Source: an uncultured beta proteobacterium (GTDB taxonomy: Bacteria; Pseudomonadota; Gammaproteobacteria; Burkholderiales; Rhodocyclaceae). Taken from it: a stretch of DNA of 6,445 nucleotides. The first letter of the stretch is position 1. The number at the start of each line of letters is the position of its first letter. The notes under the pieces were generated by a model, which was not told the origin of the DNA, ran no database searches, and was given only the letters and a program-made list of their open reading frames with translations. The stretch is taken from positions 1 through 6,445 of the forward strand of contig CAIVZW010000622.1 of the NCBI GenBank assembly GCA_903910495.1, in the 5' to 3' direction. Positions 1 through 6,305 of the stretch are shown piece after piece. Both the position numbers and the translations under genes were made by a program.

Positions 1-534
1 GGATTTTGGAGAAGTTTATTCATAATCACAATAAGACTATTATTAGAATTACATCAGATAAACTTATGTTTGCATTGACCATAGGCACAACTTAATGCTC
101 GTCAAGTTGAATCGCTGATGGTCAATAGGGTTAGCCCCAGTCAGTTGGGTAGAAAGTCGACATTGATAAATGGGTCATTGCGGAATAGGGCTATCCACGG
201 GTTGTCGCGGGGTCGCGGTCCGCTATCTAACCCAGATATCATACTGCGTCGTCTCTTGCAGCAGACCGACTTAGTAGAATGTATCGGGTGTTTTGCCGCC
301 ATGCGACTGACGCGGCCGTCGGGTATTAAAGAAGCACCTGTACAGGCACTGATTGAGACTATGGCGCCAGATATCGAATCCTTAGCTTTCAGATAGAAAC
401 GCATTTCTTCACAGATCTAGGATGCTCGAGATAACCCCGATACATGCTTTGATATTTATCGGATTGCATCAGAGATTAGGGCAAGCATCATTCAAGCTTT
501 CAATAGCACCAATATGTTTTATATATATATGCCG
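1..534. other. AT-rich region without a recognisable gene
   Basis: This stretch follows the stop of the kinase gene. It opens very AT-rich (15 G/C in bases 1-60) and becomes mixed at about 120-400. Two overlapping open frames of about 90 codons on opposite strands (118-396 plus, 141-404 minus) do not resemble any family I know and have no convincing ribosome binding site. Both are probably chance frames or the decayed end of an old gene. A pure alternating TA tract lies at 521-530 directly beyond the kinase stop. I see no intrinsic terminator for the operon here, no tRNA and no insertion-sequence ends. GTCGCGG occurs twice nine bases apart near 204-218, which I take as trivial. Confidence 0.6.
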
Positions 535-1815
535 CTATGATGCCAGCTTGCTCCAGGCCTTGAGGAAGAAGTCCGGCGTGCCGAAGTTACCCGACTTGAG
601 CGCCAGTGCCAGAGGCTTCTGGCTGGAGTCTTCCGTAATACCCACCGTCCATGGCACACCGGGATCGATTTCCGGTCCGATGCGCAGGCCGGTAACGCCA
701 AGCGCCTTGACCACGGCACCGGCGGTTTCGCCGCCGGCCACGATCAGTTGCCCGACGCCCAGTCCGACCAGTCCCTTGGTGATGGCCGCCAACGCTTCCT
801 CGACCAGGCTGCCGGCTTTCTCCGTGCCCAGCTGGGCCTGCACGGCCTTGACCGCTTCCGGCGCCGCCGTGGCGTAGATCAGCACCGGGCCGTCCTTGAT
901 GCGACTAGCCGCCCATTCCAGAGCCGTGCCAACCACATCGGTGCCGCGCGCCAGTTCGAAGGGGTCGATATTGAAGGCCGGGTGCGCCAAGCGCATGGCG
1001 GCGACCTGCCCTTGCGTGGCGACGGAACAGCTGCCCGAAATGACCGCACGCAATCCGCCGGTGGGCGGCAGGGCATCGGCGACCAGATCGTCGGCAAGCA
1101 GGCCAGCGCGCCGGAAATTCTGCGGCAGCCCGAGGGCAATGCCGGAACCTGCCGTGACCAGCGGCATGTCAGCACACGCCGCACCGATGCTCATCAGGTC
1201 GTCATTGGACAGGGCATCGACCACGGCAAAATTGCAGCCTTCGGCTTCCAGTGCCTTGAAGCGGGCGCGGATGGCCTCGGCGCCCTTGAGCACGGTGGAA
1301 TGCTCGGCCAGACCGACCTTGCCCTTGATCTGCGCCTGCAGCACGCGCACCAGGCTGGCGTCGGTCATCGGGGTCAGCGGATGGTGACGCATGCCCGAAT
1401 CGGAGAGCAGGATGTCGCCGACGAACAGATGGCCCTTGTAGATGGTCCGTCCATTGACCGGGAACGCCGGGCAGGCGATGGTGAAGTTGCTGCCCAGGGC
1501 CTGCATCAGCGCTTCGCCGACCGGGCCGATGTTGCCCTTGGCCGTCGAATCGAAGGTCGAGCAGTATTTGAAGTAGAACTGCCGGCAGCCGGCTTTCTGC
1601 AGCCAGCGCAGTGCGGCCAGCGACTCGGCGATGGCCTCGTTGGCAGGCGTCGTGCGCGATTTAAGGGCGATCACGACAGCGTCGATGTCATCGCCAATCG
1701 GCTCCTTCGGCACACCGATCATTTGTACCGTGCGCATGCCGGCCTTGACCAGCATACCGGCCAGGTCGGTGCCGCCGGTGAAATCGTCGGCGATGCATCC
1801 CAATAGAACTGTCAT
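535..1815 (-). CDS. otnK: 3-oxo-tetronate kinase (DUF1537 / four-carbon acid sugar kinase family)
   Basis: A 426-residue cytoplasmic kinase. The family phosphorylates 3-oxo-tetronate (2-dehydro-erythronate/threonate type acids) at O4 with ATP. The product is normally decarboxylated by OtnC to a triose phosphate that enters glycolysis after OtnI isomerisation. The N-terminal sugar-binding domain shows IADDFTG at 8-14, KYCSTFDSTAKGNIGP at 83-98 and ACPAFPVNGRT at 114-124. The 'CSTFDST' form is the OtnK type, whereas D-threonate kinases carry a 'KIDST' form. The C-terminal nucleotide-binding domain shows ISGSCS at 259-264, VAGGETAGAV at 359-368, GPEIDPGVPW at 380-389 and ALKSGNFGTPDFF at 405-417. 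Length and motifs indicate an intact enzyme. It is the last gene of the run, strongly GC-rich, about 47 nt behind the mutarotase. otnC, otnI and ltnD are not within the window. Confidence 0.93.
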   Translation of the reverse strand: MTVLLGCIADDFTGGTDLAGMLVKAGMRTVQMIGVPKEPIGDDIDAVVIALKSRTTPANEAIAESLAALRWLQKAGCRQFYFKYCSTFDSTAKGNIGPVGEALMQALGSNFTIACPAFPVNGRTIYKGHLFVGDILLSDSGMRHHPLTPMTDASLVRVLQAQIKGKVGLAEHSTVLKGAEAIRARFKALEAEGCNFAVVDALSNDDLMSIGAACADMPLVTAGSGIALGLPQNFRRAGLLADDLVADALPPTGGLRAVISGSCSVATQGQVAAMRLAHPAFNIDPFELARGTDVVGTALEWAASRIKDGPVLIYATAAPEAVKAVQAQLGTEKAGSLVEEALAAITKGLVGLGVGQLIVAGGETAGAVVKALGVTGLRIGPEIDPGVPWTVGITEDSSQKPLALALKSGNFGTPDFFLKAWSKLAS

Positions 1816-1821
1816 CACAGA

Positions 1822-1827
1822 CTCCTC
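1822..1827 (-). promoter_or_regulatory. Ribosome binding site of the otnK-like gene; decides the start
   Basis: GAGGAG on the minus strand, followed by TCT and then two adjacent possible starts, GTG (1818-1816) and ATG (1815-1813). The spacing is three bases to the GTG and six to the ATG, so the ATG is the better start. The difference is a single residue. Confidence 0.8.
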
Positions 1828-1862
1828 AGTATTAGTTGGGGGATCGGGTAGCTTTATGCTGC

Positions 1863-2783
1863 TTAGATTCTTCCTAAGAAAGACAAAGTCATCCAGACTT
1901 TATAAGTTTCAGACGGTTGTAATGTCATTGCGTTGTTAGCCACATCGCCGCGTTCAACACATATGTACCCGACATGGTTGCCTTCGCCAATATCAGAAAA
2001 ATTCTTGTCGGCATTCCAAGCATTCCAGACCACAGCGCTCTTGGCGTTGGATTCGATCTTGAAACTATCCACAGTAGTTTCAACGGTTTGAATAGCCGGT
2101 ACATCCAGATAAATTCTGACGGTTTCGGCGCAAATCTTGACATCGCCTTCCTGTTGTTTTCGTGTGCCATTATCCGTTTTGTCGAGAAAAGTCACGCCAT
2201 CCAGTCCTGTTACACTGACATCTGCGACATTTGGCACGGCGAAGTAGGTGTGGAATGCAAAAGAAAAGGGAGCAACAACGGCGCTGCAATTTTCAGCGGA
2301 AAAACCCAGTCTGAGTTCTTTGCCTACAACCACTTCGAGACAGAACTCAAAGGCATACGGCCAAATTTCGCAAGTGCTATCATCACCAGCCAACTTCAGC
2401 ACGAGATGGGTAGCGCCATTTGCCGTATGCTCTGCACTTGCCAAGGACCATGTCATGGTGCGAGCAAAGCCGTGCAAGGTCTTTCCGTCTGAACCTGGAC
2501 CAAACCAGGGAAGACATAGTGGGATGCCGCCACGAATGGGCTTGCCGGTTTCCAGGACGCACTTTGGCGAAACCCAGAGCATTTCTCGCTGATTTGCTGG
2601 CTGAAAAGCCATCAGGTGAGCGCCTTGCAGCGCGATCACTGCACGTCCAAGAGTATTTTCTACCACGAGCATCGGCAATCCGTCATCTCCGGCTAGGTGG
2701 TTCGCCGGGTAGAGTTCGGTCGAACTAGTCAATTTGATGCCGGCAGTATTTGCGAAACGTTCACTACAGGATGCGGACGACAT
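1863..2783 (-). CDS. D-hexose-6-phosphate mutarotase-like protein (aldose 1-epimerase superfamily, YeaD group)
   Basis: A 306-residue cytoplasmic protein of the galactose-mutarotase fold, a length normal for the YeaD group. It shows RGGIPLCLPWFGP at 84-96, LHGFART at 103-109, FAFHTYFAV at 175-183 and YICVERG at 273-279. His178 and Glu277 sit where the family's catalytic acid and base are expected; His104 and Arg84 match the substrate and phosphate-binding positions. The family interconverts alpha and beta anomers of hexose 6-phosphates. The ATG at 2783-2781 has AGGAG at 2795-2791, spacing seven. It lies 71 nt after the racemase-like gene and about 47 nt before the kinase. Its base composition is lower in GC than the kinase: 52 of 120 bases at 2041-2160 against 42 of 60 at 961-1020. 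This could mean separate acquisition. Why an acid-sugar operon needs a sugar-phosphate mutarotase is not clear. Confidence 0.9.
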   Translation of the reverse strand: MSSASCSERFANTAGIKLTSSTELYPANHLAGDDGLPMLVVENTLGRAVIALQGAHLMAFQPANQREMLWVSPKCVLETGKPIRGGIPLCLPWFGPGSDGKTLHGFARTMTWSLASAEHTANGATHLVLKLAGDDSTCEIWPYAFEFCLEVVVGKELRLGFSAENCSAVVAPFSFAFHTYFAVPNVADVSVTGLDGVTFLDKTDNGTRKQQEGDVKICAETVRIYLDVPAIQTVETTVDSFKIESNAKSAVVWNAWNADKNFSDIGEGNHVGYICVERGDVANNAMTLQPSETYKVWMTLSFLGRI

Positions 2784-2854
2784 TGGGGTTCTCCTGAAAA
2801 GTTAGGTCTGTAGAAATCACTGATCTACGGGGGTGGCAACCAATTGTCCCGTTA

Positions 2855-3529
2855 CTATTCCGAAATACGATTTGGGTTTTCCAGGAAGGTTTTCACGCTT
2901 TCCAACCCCAGGCGCAAACTTGAGAACACTGGTTTCCCGGTTGCTTTGGCAATGGCCTCCTGCATGCGCGCCATAGATCCCTGCGCCAGAAGAATGACTT
3001 CTGCTTTCTCGGCAACAGCCACGGCAGTTCGCATCAGAATCTCGTCATGCAACTCGGGTTTTCCTTCCGAGAGTGCCTGAAAAGCCCCTTCTGCCAAGCC
3101 ATCAACAATCGTGACCGTCTTGCCCATCTTTCTCGCCACCGAACGGACCAGGCCGATCGTCGGCTGGAGGGTGGTCGGCAATGTCGCCAGCACCGCAATT
3201 GAAGAGCCCGTCTCGACCGCCCGTCTCGCCATCGGCTCATCGATTCGCAGGATCTTCAAGTTAACGAAAGGTTGAATCTCGTCGACGAGATCGCCTACCG
3301 ATGAGCAGGTTTCGAGAATGACGTCAGCCCCCATGTCTTCACAGGCGCGGCAGTACGCAAACAGCCTGCGCCTGACGGCCGAAGTGACGCCGTCGGCGCT
3401 TATGACATCCCGGATCATGCTGTCGTCGAGGATATTGATCAGGCGGTGTTCCGGCATGAGTTCTGAAAACATCGCCTTGGTCGGTTCGATCAGGGTGTTT
3501 GTCGTATAGATTGCAGCCACGGTCTTCAT
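2855..3529 (-). CDS. Asp/Glu/hydantoin racemase superfamily protein, one-cysteine type
   Basis: A 224-residue cytoplasmic protein with the two-lobed Asp/Glu racemase pattern. The first catalytic region is GADVILETCSSVGD (67-80), with Cys75 in the place of the first catalytic cysteine. The second, where classical members have a 'GCT' cysteine, reads VILLAQGSMARM (178-189) and lacks cysteine. Other family-like features are RIDEPMARRAV (95-105) and SSIAVLATLPTTLQPT (109-124), the latter resembling the usual 'GVLAT.pTt..t' motif. I recall relatives sharing 'LAQGSMAR' beside DUF1537 kinases in proteobacteria, so the change is probably a subfamily trait and not damage. With one cysteine, a two-base racemase mechanism is doubtful; an isomerase, lyase or decarboxylase-like reaction is possible. 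It may act on the imported acid or an intermediate. Its start lies 6 nt after the preceding stop, suggesting translational coupling. Confidence 0.85.
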   Translation of the reverse strand: MKTVAAIYTTNTLIEPTKAMFSELMPEHRLINILDDSMIRDVISADGVTSAVRRRLFAYCRACEDMGADVILETCSSVGDLVDEIQPFVNLKILRIDEPMARRAVETGSSIAVLATLPTTLQPTIGLVRSVARKMGKTVTIVDGLAEGAFQALSEGKPELHDEILMRTAVAVAEKAEVILLAQGSMARMQEAIAKATGKPVFSSLRLGLESVKTFLENPNRISE

Positions 3530-3540
3530 TGTTATCTATT
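3530..3540 (-). promoter_or_regulatory. Coupled stop-start junction, hypothetical gene to racemase-like gene
   Basis: The TAG stop of the 210-residue gene (3538-3536) is followed by six bases and then the ATG of the racemase-like gene at 3529. The 25 bases before this ATG are C- and A-rich on the coding strand and contain no recognisable AGGAGG-like element. Translation of the second gene therefore probably depends on ribosomes finishing the first, which would tie the amounts of the two proteins together. Confidence 0.55.
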
Positions 3541-4168
3541 CGGGGTTTGACTGGGGGAGCATGACTTCAATCCAGCCCTTCGTCCCTGAAGCTTCAAATT
3601 CCACCAGCTGCGTGCGGAAGGGCGACTTGTCATAACAATCGCCACTCTTGCGTATCTGGAGCGCCTCATAGGCTGTGTTGACCCGGCGCTTATACTCGTC
3701 CTTCACATCTTCAAATACGCCTGCGATGCCGTTTGAAATCCAGTCATTGTCAAACGCCTCGTGCATTTCGCAGCTGCTGCGAACCAATGCGCCGACCGTC
3801 TCGGGATACAACCAGTAACGCAGTGCCTCTTTCCACACCCCTTTCTTGTACATGTTGTAAGGCACAAACTGGATGAAACGGGTGAGTGCGTAATTCAGTT
3901 CCCCCAGGAATCCTCCCTGCTGCTCATACATTCTTGCAGCAAGCACGATGCTCTTGGCTACCGCTTGTTCTTCATCGACAGGGCTCGCGTCGGCATTCTC
4001 CTTTTCGAGCACAACGATGAACCGTGCTATTTTCATGAAACTGTCGCGATACAGTTCGGAAATGGCTGCGGAGATGTCTTCCTTTTCGAGTTTCGCCGCT
4101 ATTCTTTGCGCGAGCGCTTGCACGCTCTGGTCAATGGAAGGTCTGTTTTGTGGCGGAATGTAGGGCAT
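3536..4168 (-). CDS. Conserved hypothetical protein, enlarged 'MPYI' family
   Basis: A 210-residue soluble protein of unknown function with no signal peptide or membrane segment. Two blocks look like a widespread family of small (about 100-130 residue) uncharacterised proteins, possibly the one catalogued as DUF6899. These are the N-terminus MPYIPPQNRPSID, continuing into GELNYALTRF at 88-97, and the later stretch FEDVKDEYKRRVNTAYEALQ, ending in SGDCYD near 175-180. Between them lies about 55 residues of extra, partly charged helix-like sequence (about 31-85), plus an aromatic-rich segment FVPYNMYKKGVWKEALRYWLY. About 30 extra residues follow SGDCYD. The family link is from memory of sequence pattern, not a search. 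The start is well supported by GAGGAA at 4179-4174, five bases before the ATG. The gene lies 77 nt after dctM and 6 nt before the racemase-like gene, so it is very probably cotranscribed with the catabolic genes. Confidence 0.85.
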   Translation of the reverse strand: MPYIPPQNRPSIDQSVQALAQRIAAKLEKEDISAAISELYRDSFMKIARFIVVLEKENADASPVDEEQAVAKSIVLAARMYEQQGGFLGELNYALTRFIQFVPYNMYKKGVWKEALRYWLYPETVGALVRSSCEMHEAFDNDWISNGIAGVFEDVKDEYKRRVNTAYEALQIRKSGDCYDKSPFRTQLVEFEASGTKGWIEVMLPQSNPE

Positions 4169-4245
4169 GATATTTCCTCGTTTGTTTGCGTTAATGGGAC
4201 TGCTTGGGTTAAAGGCAGATCAAAGGGGTAGGCCGACAGGCGGCT

Positions 4246-5640
4246 TCAAAAAAACATTTTGGGCAACCACAGGGTCACAATGGGGAAGTAGGTGATGATC
4301 ACCAACCCCCCGAGAAGCGGCACCAGCCACGGCAGGATGGCCATCGTGGTTCGCTCCACGCTGAGCTTGGCGATGCGCGCCAGGACAAACAGCACCATGC
4401 CCATTGGTGGATGCAACAGCCCGATCATCAGGTTCAAGACCATCACCACGCCAAAGTGGATGGGATCCACGCCAAGTTGCAGGAAAATCGGCATCAGCAG
4501 GGGCACCAGGATGGTAATCGAGGCGGTGGGTTCGAGAAAGCAGCCGACAAATAGCATCAACACATTGGCGATTAGCAAGAAGACCATGGGGTCCTTGGTG
4601 AAGCCCAGCACCCACCGGCCAACTTCCGCAGTTACCCCCGTAGAGGTCAGCATCCAGCCGAAAAGGCTGGCGGCAGCGACGATGAACAGCACCGTACAGG
4701 TCGTTTCGACCGTTTCCAGACAAACCTTAACGAACATCTTGAACTTGAGCACGCGGTACCATGCAAAACCCAGCACCATGGCCCAGACGCACGCAGCGAT
4801 CGCCCCTTCAGTGGGGGTAAAAAGGCCACTGGTCATACCACCGATCAGCAAAACGGGTGTCATGATCGGCAGGACCGCATCGAATTTGAATATTTTGTCA
4901 GCGGCGAAAAGAAGAAAGAAGCATCCGATCACCGAGGCTTGAGGTTGCAGTCCGACCCCCGCAATCAACAGCCAGATCAGCAGCGGCGTCGCGACGACCA
5001 CGGCCAGTTCGATCAAAGCCTTGATGACTTTGTGCCACTGAAACTTGACATCCCCTCCCCAGCCATTCTTCCGTGCAAAGTAAGTCACCGTGAGCATCAT
5101 TGCCACTGCCAGTAGCCCACCGGGCAGGATTCCCGCGAGAAAAAGTGCGCCAATGCTCACGTTGCCCATCATTCCGTAGATTACGAATGGCAGGCTGGGT
5201 GGAATGATGGGACCCAGCGTCGCGGATGCAGCCGTTACGCCCACCGAAAATTCGGTGTCATATCCATTCTCTTCCATGGCCTTGATTTCTATCGTGCCCA
5301 GGCCCGCCGCGTCGGCAATGGCGGTGCCGCTCATTCCCGCAAAGATAACCGAGGCAAGAACATTGACATGCCCGAGACCACCTCTCATCCACCCGACCAG
5401 TGCCAGGGCAAAATTGAAGATGCGGGTGGTGATGCCGGCATTGTTCATCAGGTTGCCAGCCAGGATGAAAAAGGGGACAGCCAGCAGGGGGAAGCTGTCG
5501 ACGCCGGCGATCATGCGCTGCACCACCACCAGCGATGGCATCGTGCCGGCCCATAGTATGTAGGCGAGCGACGAGCCGGCCATGGCTATCGCAACGGGCA
5601 TGCCGCCGGCCATACAAAACAGGAAGATGATTTTGAGCAT
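4246..5640 (-). CDS. dctM: TRAP transporter large permease subunit (DctM family)
   Basis: A 464-residue polytopic membrane protein, the transport-competent subunit of the TRAP system, which moves substrate using a sodium or proton gradient. Family motifs seen in order: GMSGTAIAD at 102-110, GPIIPPSLPFVIYG at 143-156, SGLFTPTEGA at 271-280, FLEPTASITILVPLLMPI at 368-385 and GLLHPPMGMVLFV at 407-419. Typical members are about 425-440 residues. The surplus here seems to sit at about residues 212-258, between the first inverted-repeat half and the 'FTPTE' segment, and it is hydrophobic enough to add a helix or hairpin. The ATG at 5640-5638 has AAGGA at 5655-5651 upstream, with a rather long spacing. 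The C-terminus ends in a hydrophobic KMFF. Identification is firm; the substrate is inferred only from neighbours. Confidence 0.95.
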   Translation of the reverse strand: MLKIIFLFCMAGGMPVAIAMAGSSLAYILWAGTMPSLVVVQRMIAGVDSFPLLAVPFFILAGNLMNNAGITTRIFNFALALVGWMRGGLGHVNVLASVIFAGMSGTAIADAAGLGTIEIKAMEENGYDTEFSVGVTAASATLGPIIPPSLPFVIYGMMGNVSIGALFLAGILPGGLLAVAMMLTVTYFARKNGWGGDVKFQWHKVIKALIELAVVVATPLLIWLLIAGVGLQPQASVIGCFFLLFAADKIFKFDAVLPIMTPVLLIGGMTSGLFTPTEGAIAACVWAMVLGFAWYRVLKFKMFVKVCLETVETTCTVLFIVAAASLFGWMLTSTGVTAEVGRWVLGFTKDPMVFLLIANVLMLFVGCFLEPTASITILVPLLMPIFLQLGVDPIHFGVVMVLNLMIGLLHPPMGMVLFVLARIAKLSVERTTMAILPWLVPLLGGLVIITYFPIVTLWLPKMFF

Positions 5641-5685
5641 GGGATTCTTTTCCTTGCAATCAGCGTAGTGGGCCGGCCATTCGCC

Positions 5686-6243
5686 CTAGCGGTCACTCAT
5701 GGTGGACTCCGGCCGCTCCAGCACGGAGTAGCCTCGCTGCCAATGGATGCGTGCGACCAGAACGGATCGCACCAGCATCGCCACGAAGCCGGCAAGGCAG
5801 ATGGCATACACAATGTTCACCGGCAGGTCGATGAGCGTCATCCGATAACCTTCCAGTTTCCCCATCATCTGCCAGGTCAAAACCGAGGCGGCGCCAAAGA
5901 ACAACATGCGTCCCGCATCCACCAGAGTGGCCATGGCTCGCGCCAAGAAATTCGGCATGAAGTGGTAGAAGAAATCCACCTGGATATGATTGTTTTTTGT
6001 CACACCAACGGCCGAACCGACAAAAACGGTGGCAATCAGCAGGTAGCGTGCGATCTCTTCCGTCCATGAGGCGGAGTCGTTCAGCACGTAGCGGGTGAGG
6101 AACTGAATCAGAACTGTCACCCCCATCACCCAGAAGATGCCCAGGGAAATCCAGCCCTCGATGGTGACGTCGGAGAAGTCCACTTCCTCGTCCTGGATGT
6201 GCAACTGACCATCCTCGGTAACGAGTTTTTGATCTTTTTGCAT
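5686..6243 (-). CDS. dctQ: TRAP transporter small permease subunit (DctQ family)
   Basis: A 185-residue inner-membrane protein with four predicted hydrophobic segments, at about residues 30-50, 64-82, 104-126 and 140-165. The family signature is clear: RYVLNDSASWTEEIARYLL at 51-69 and a HIQVD motif at 86-90, where DctQ proteins usually carry 'W.eE.aryl' and 'H..vd'. In TRAP systems this subunit pairs with DctM and forms the scaffold that docks the loaded binding protein. The first 28 or so residues form a charged, probably cytoplasmic extension. The ATG at 6243-6241 is supported by AAGGA at 6257-6253, nine bases upstream. It follows the binding-protein gene after 62 nt and precedes dctM by 45 nt, so one transcript is expected. 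A long alternative reading frame overlapping it is a shadow. Confidence 0.93.
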   Translation of the reverse strand: MQKDQKLVTEDGQLHIQDEEVDFSDVTIEGWISLGIFWVMGVTVLIQFLTRYVLNDSASWTEEIARYLLIATVFVGSAVGVTKNNHIQVDFFYHFMPNFLARAMATLVDAGRMLFFGAASVLTWQMMGKLEGYRMTLIDLPVNIVYAICLAGFVAMLVRSVLVARIHWQRGYSVLERPESTMSDR

Positions 6244-6264
6244 GGCGGAATATCCTTCTGCCGG

Positions 6265-6290
6265 ACCCCTCCCGCTTTGCGGGAAGGGGT
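6265..6290 (-). repeat. Intercistronic stem-loop between dctP and dctQ
   Basis: The two arms ACCCCTCCCGC (6265-6275) and GCGGGAAGGGGT (6279-6290) pair over 11 bp around a three-base loop, with a single unpaired base at 6284. On the transcribed strand no run of U follows; the hairpin is followed by the dctQ ribosome binding site at 6257-6253. It is therefore unlikely to be an intrinsic terminator. Hairpins between a binding-protein gene and its permease genes are known to protect the upstream mRNA and lower expression of the membrane subunits, which is the likely role here. The sequence also resembles the short palindromic repeats scattered between genes in many beta- and other proteobacteria. 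Confidence 0.75.
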
Positions 6291-6305
6291 GGGCACGGCG
6301 CTGGT

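Noticed and set aside
128..233. GGGTTAG / CTAACCC inverted repeat as possible mobile-element ends
   Set aside because: Only seven bases match, there is no target duplication and no transposase in between.
118..404. Two small frames on opposite strands as possible genes or transposase remnants
   Set aside because: Neither has a plausible ribosome binding site or a motif I recognise. Frames on all strands are broken around them, so no gene is called.
748..1806. A 352-codon open frame on the plus strand, opposite the kinase gene
   Set aside because: It is the mirror of a GC-rich coding region, is rich in Arg, Gly, Gln and Ala, matches no family, and the kinase on the other strand has all its motifs in order.
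2810..2828. Possible hairpin GTAG-ATC / GAT-CTAC between the racemase-like and mutarotase genes
   Set aside because: The stem is short and interrupted by unpaired bases, with no U-tract after it on the transcribed strand. It is not convincing as a terminator or attenuator.
2784..2854. An internal promoter ahead of the mutarotase gene
   Set aside because: A TTGCCA-like -35 can be found, but at the right spacing the -10 candidate (TTTCTA) is very poor, so no promoter is called.
4232..4244. GCCG/CGGC inverted repeat just after the dctM stop
   Set aside because: Only four base pairs around a five-base loop and no clear U-run; likely chance in GC-rich sequence.
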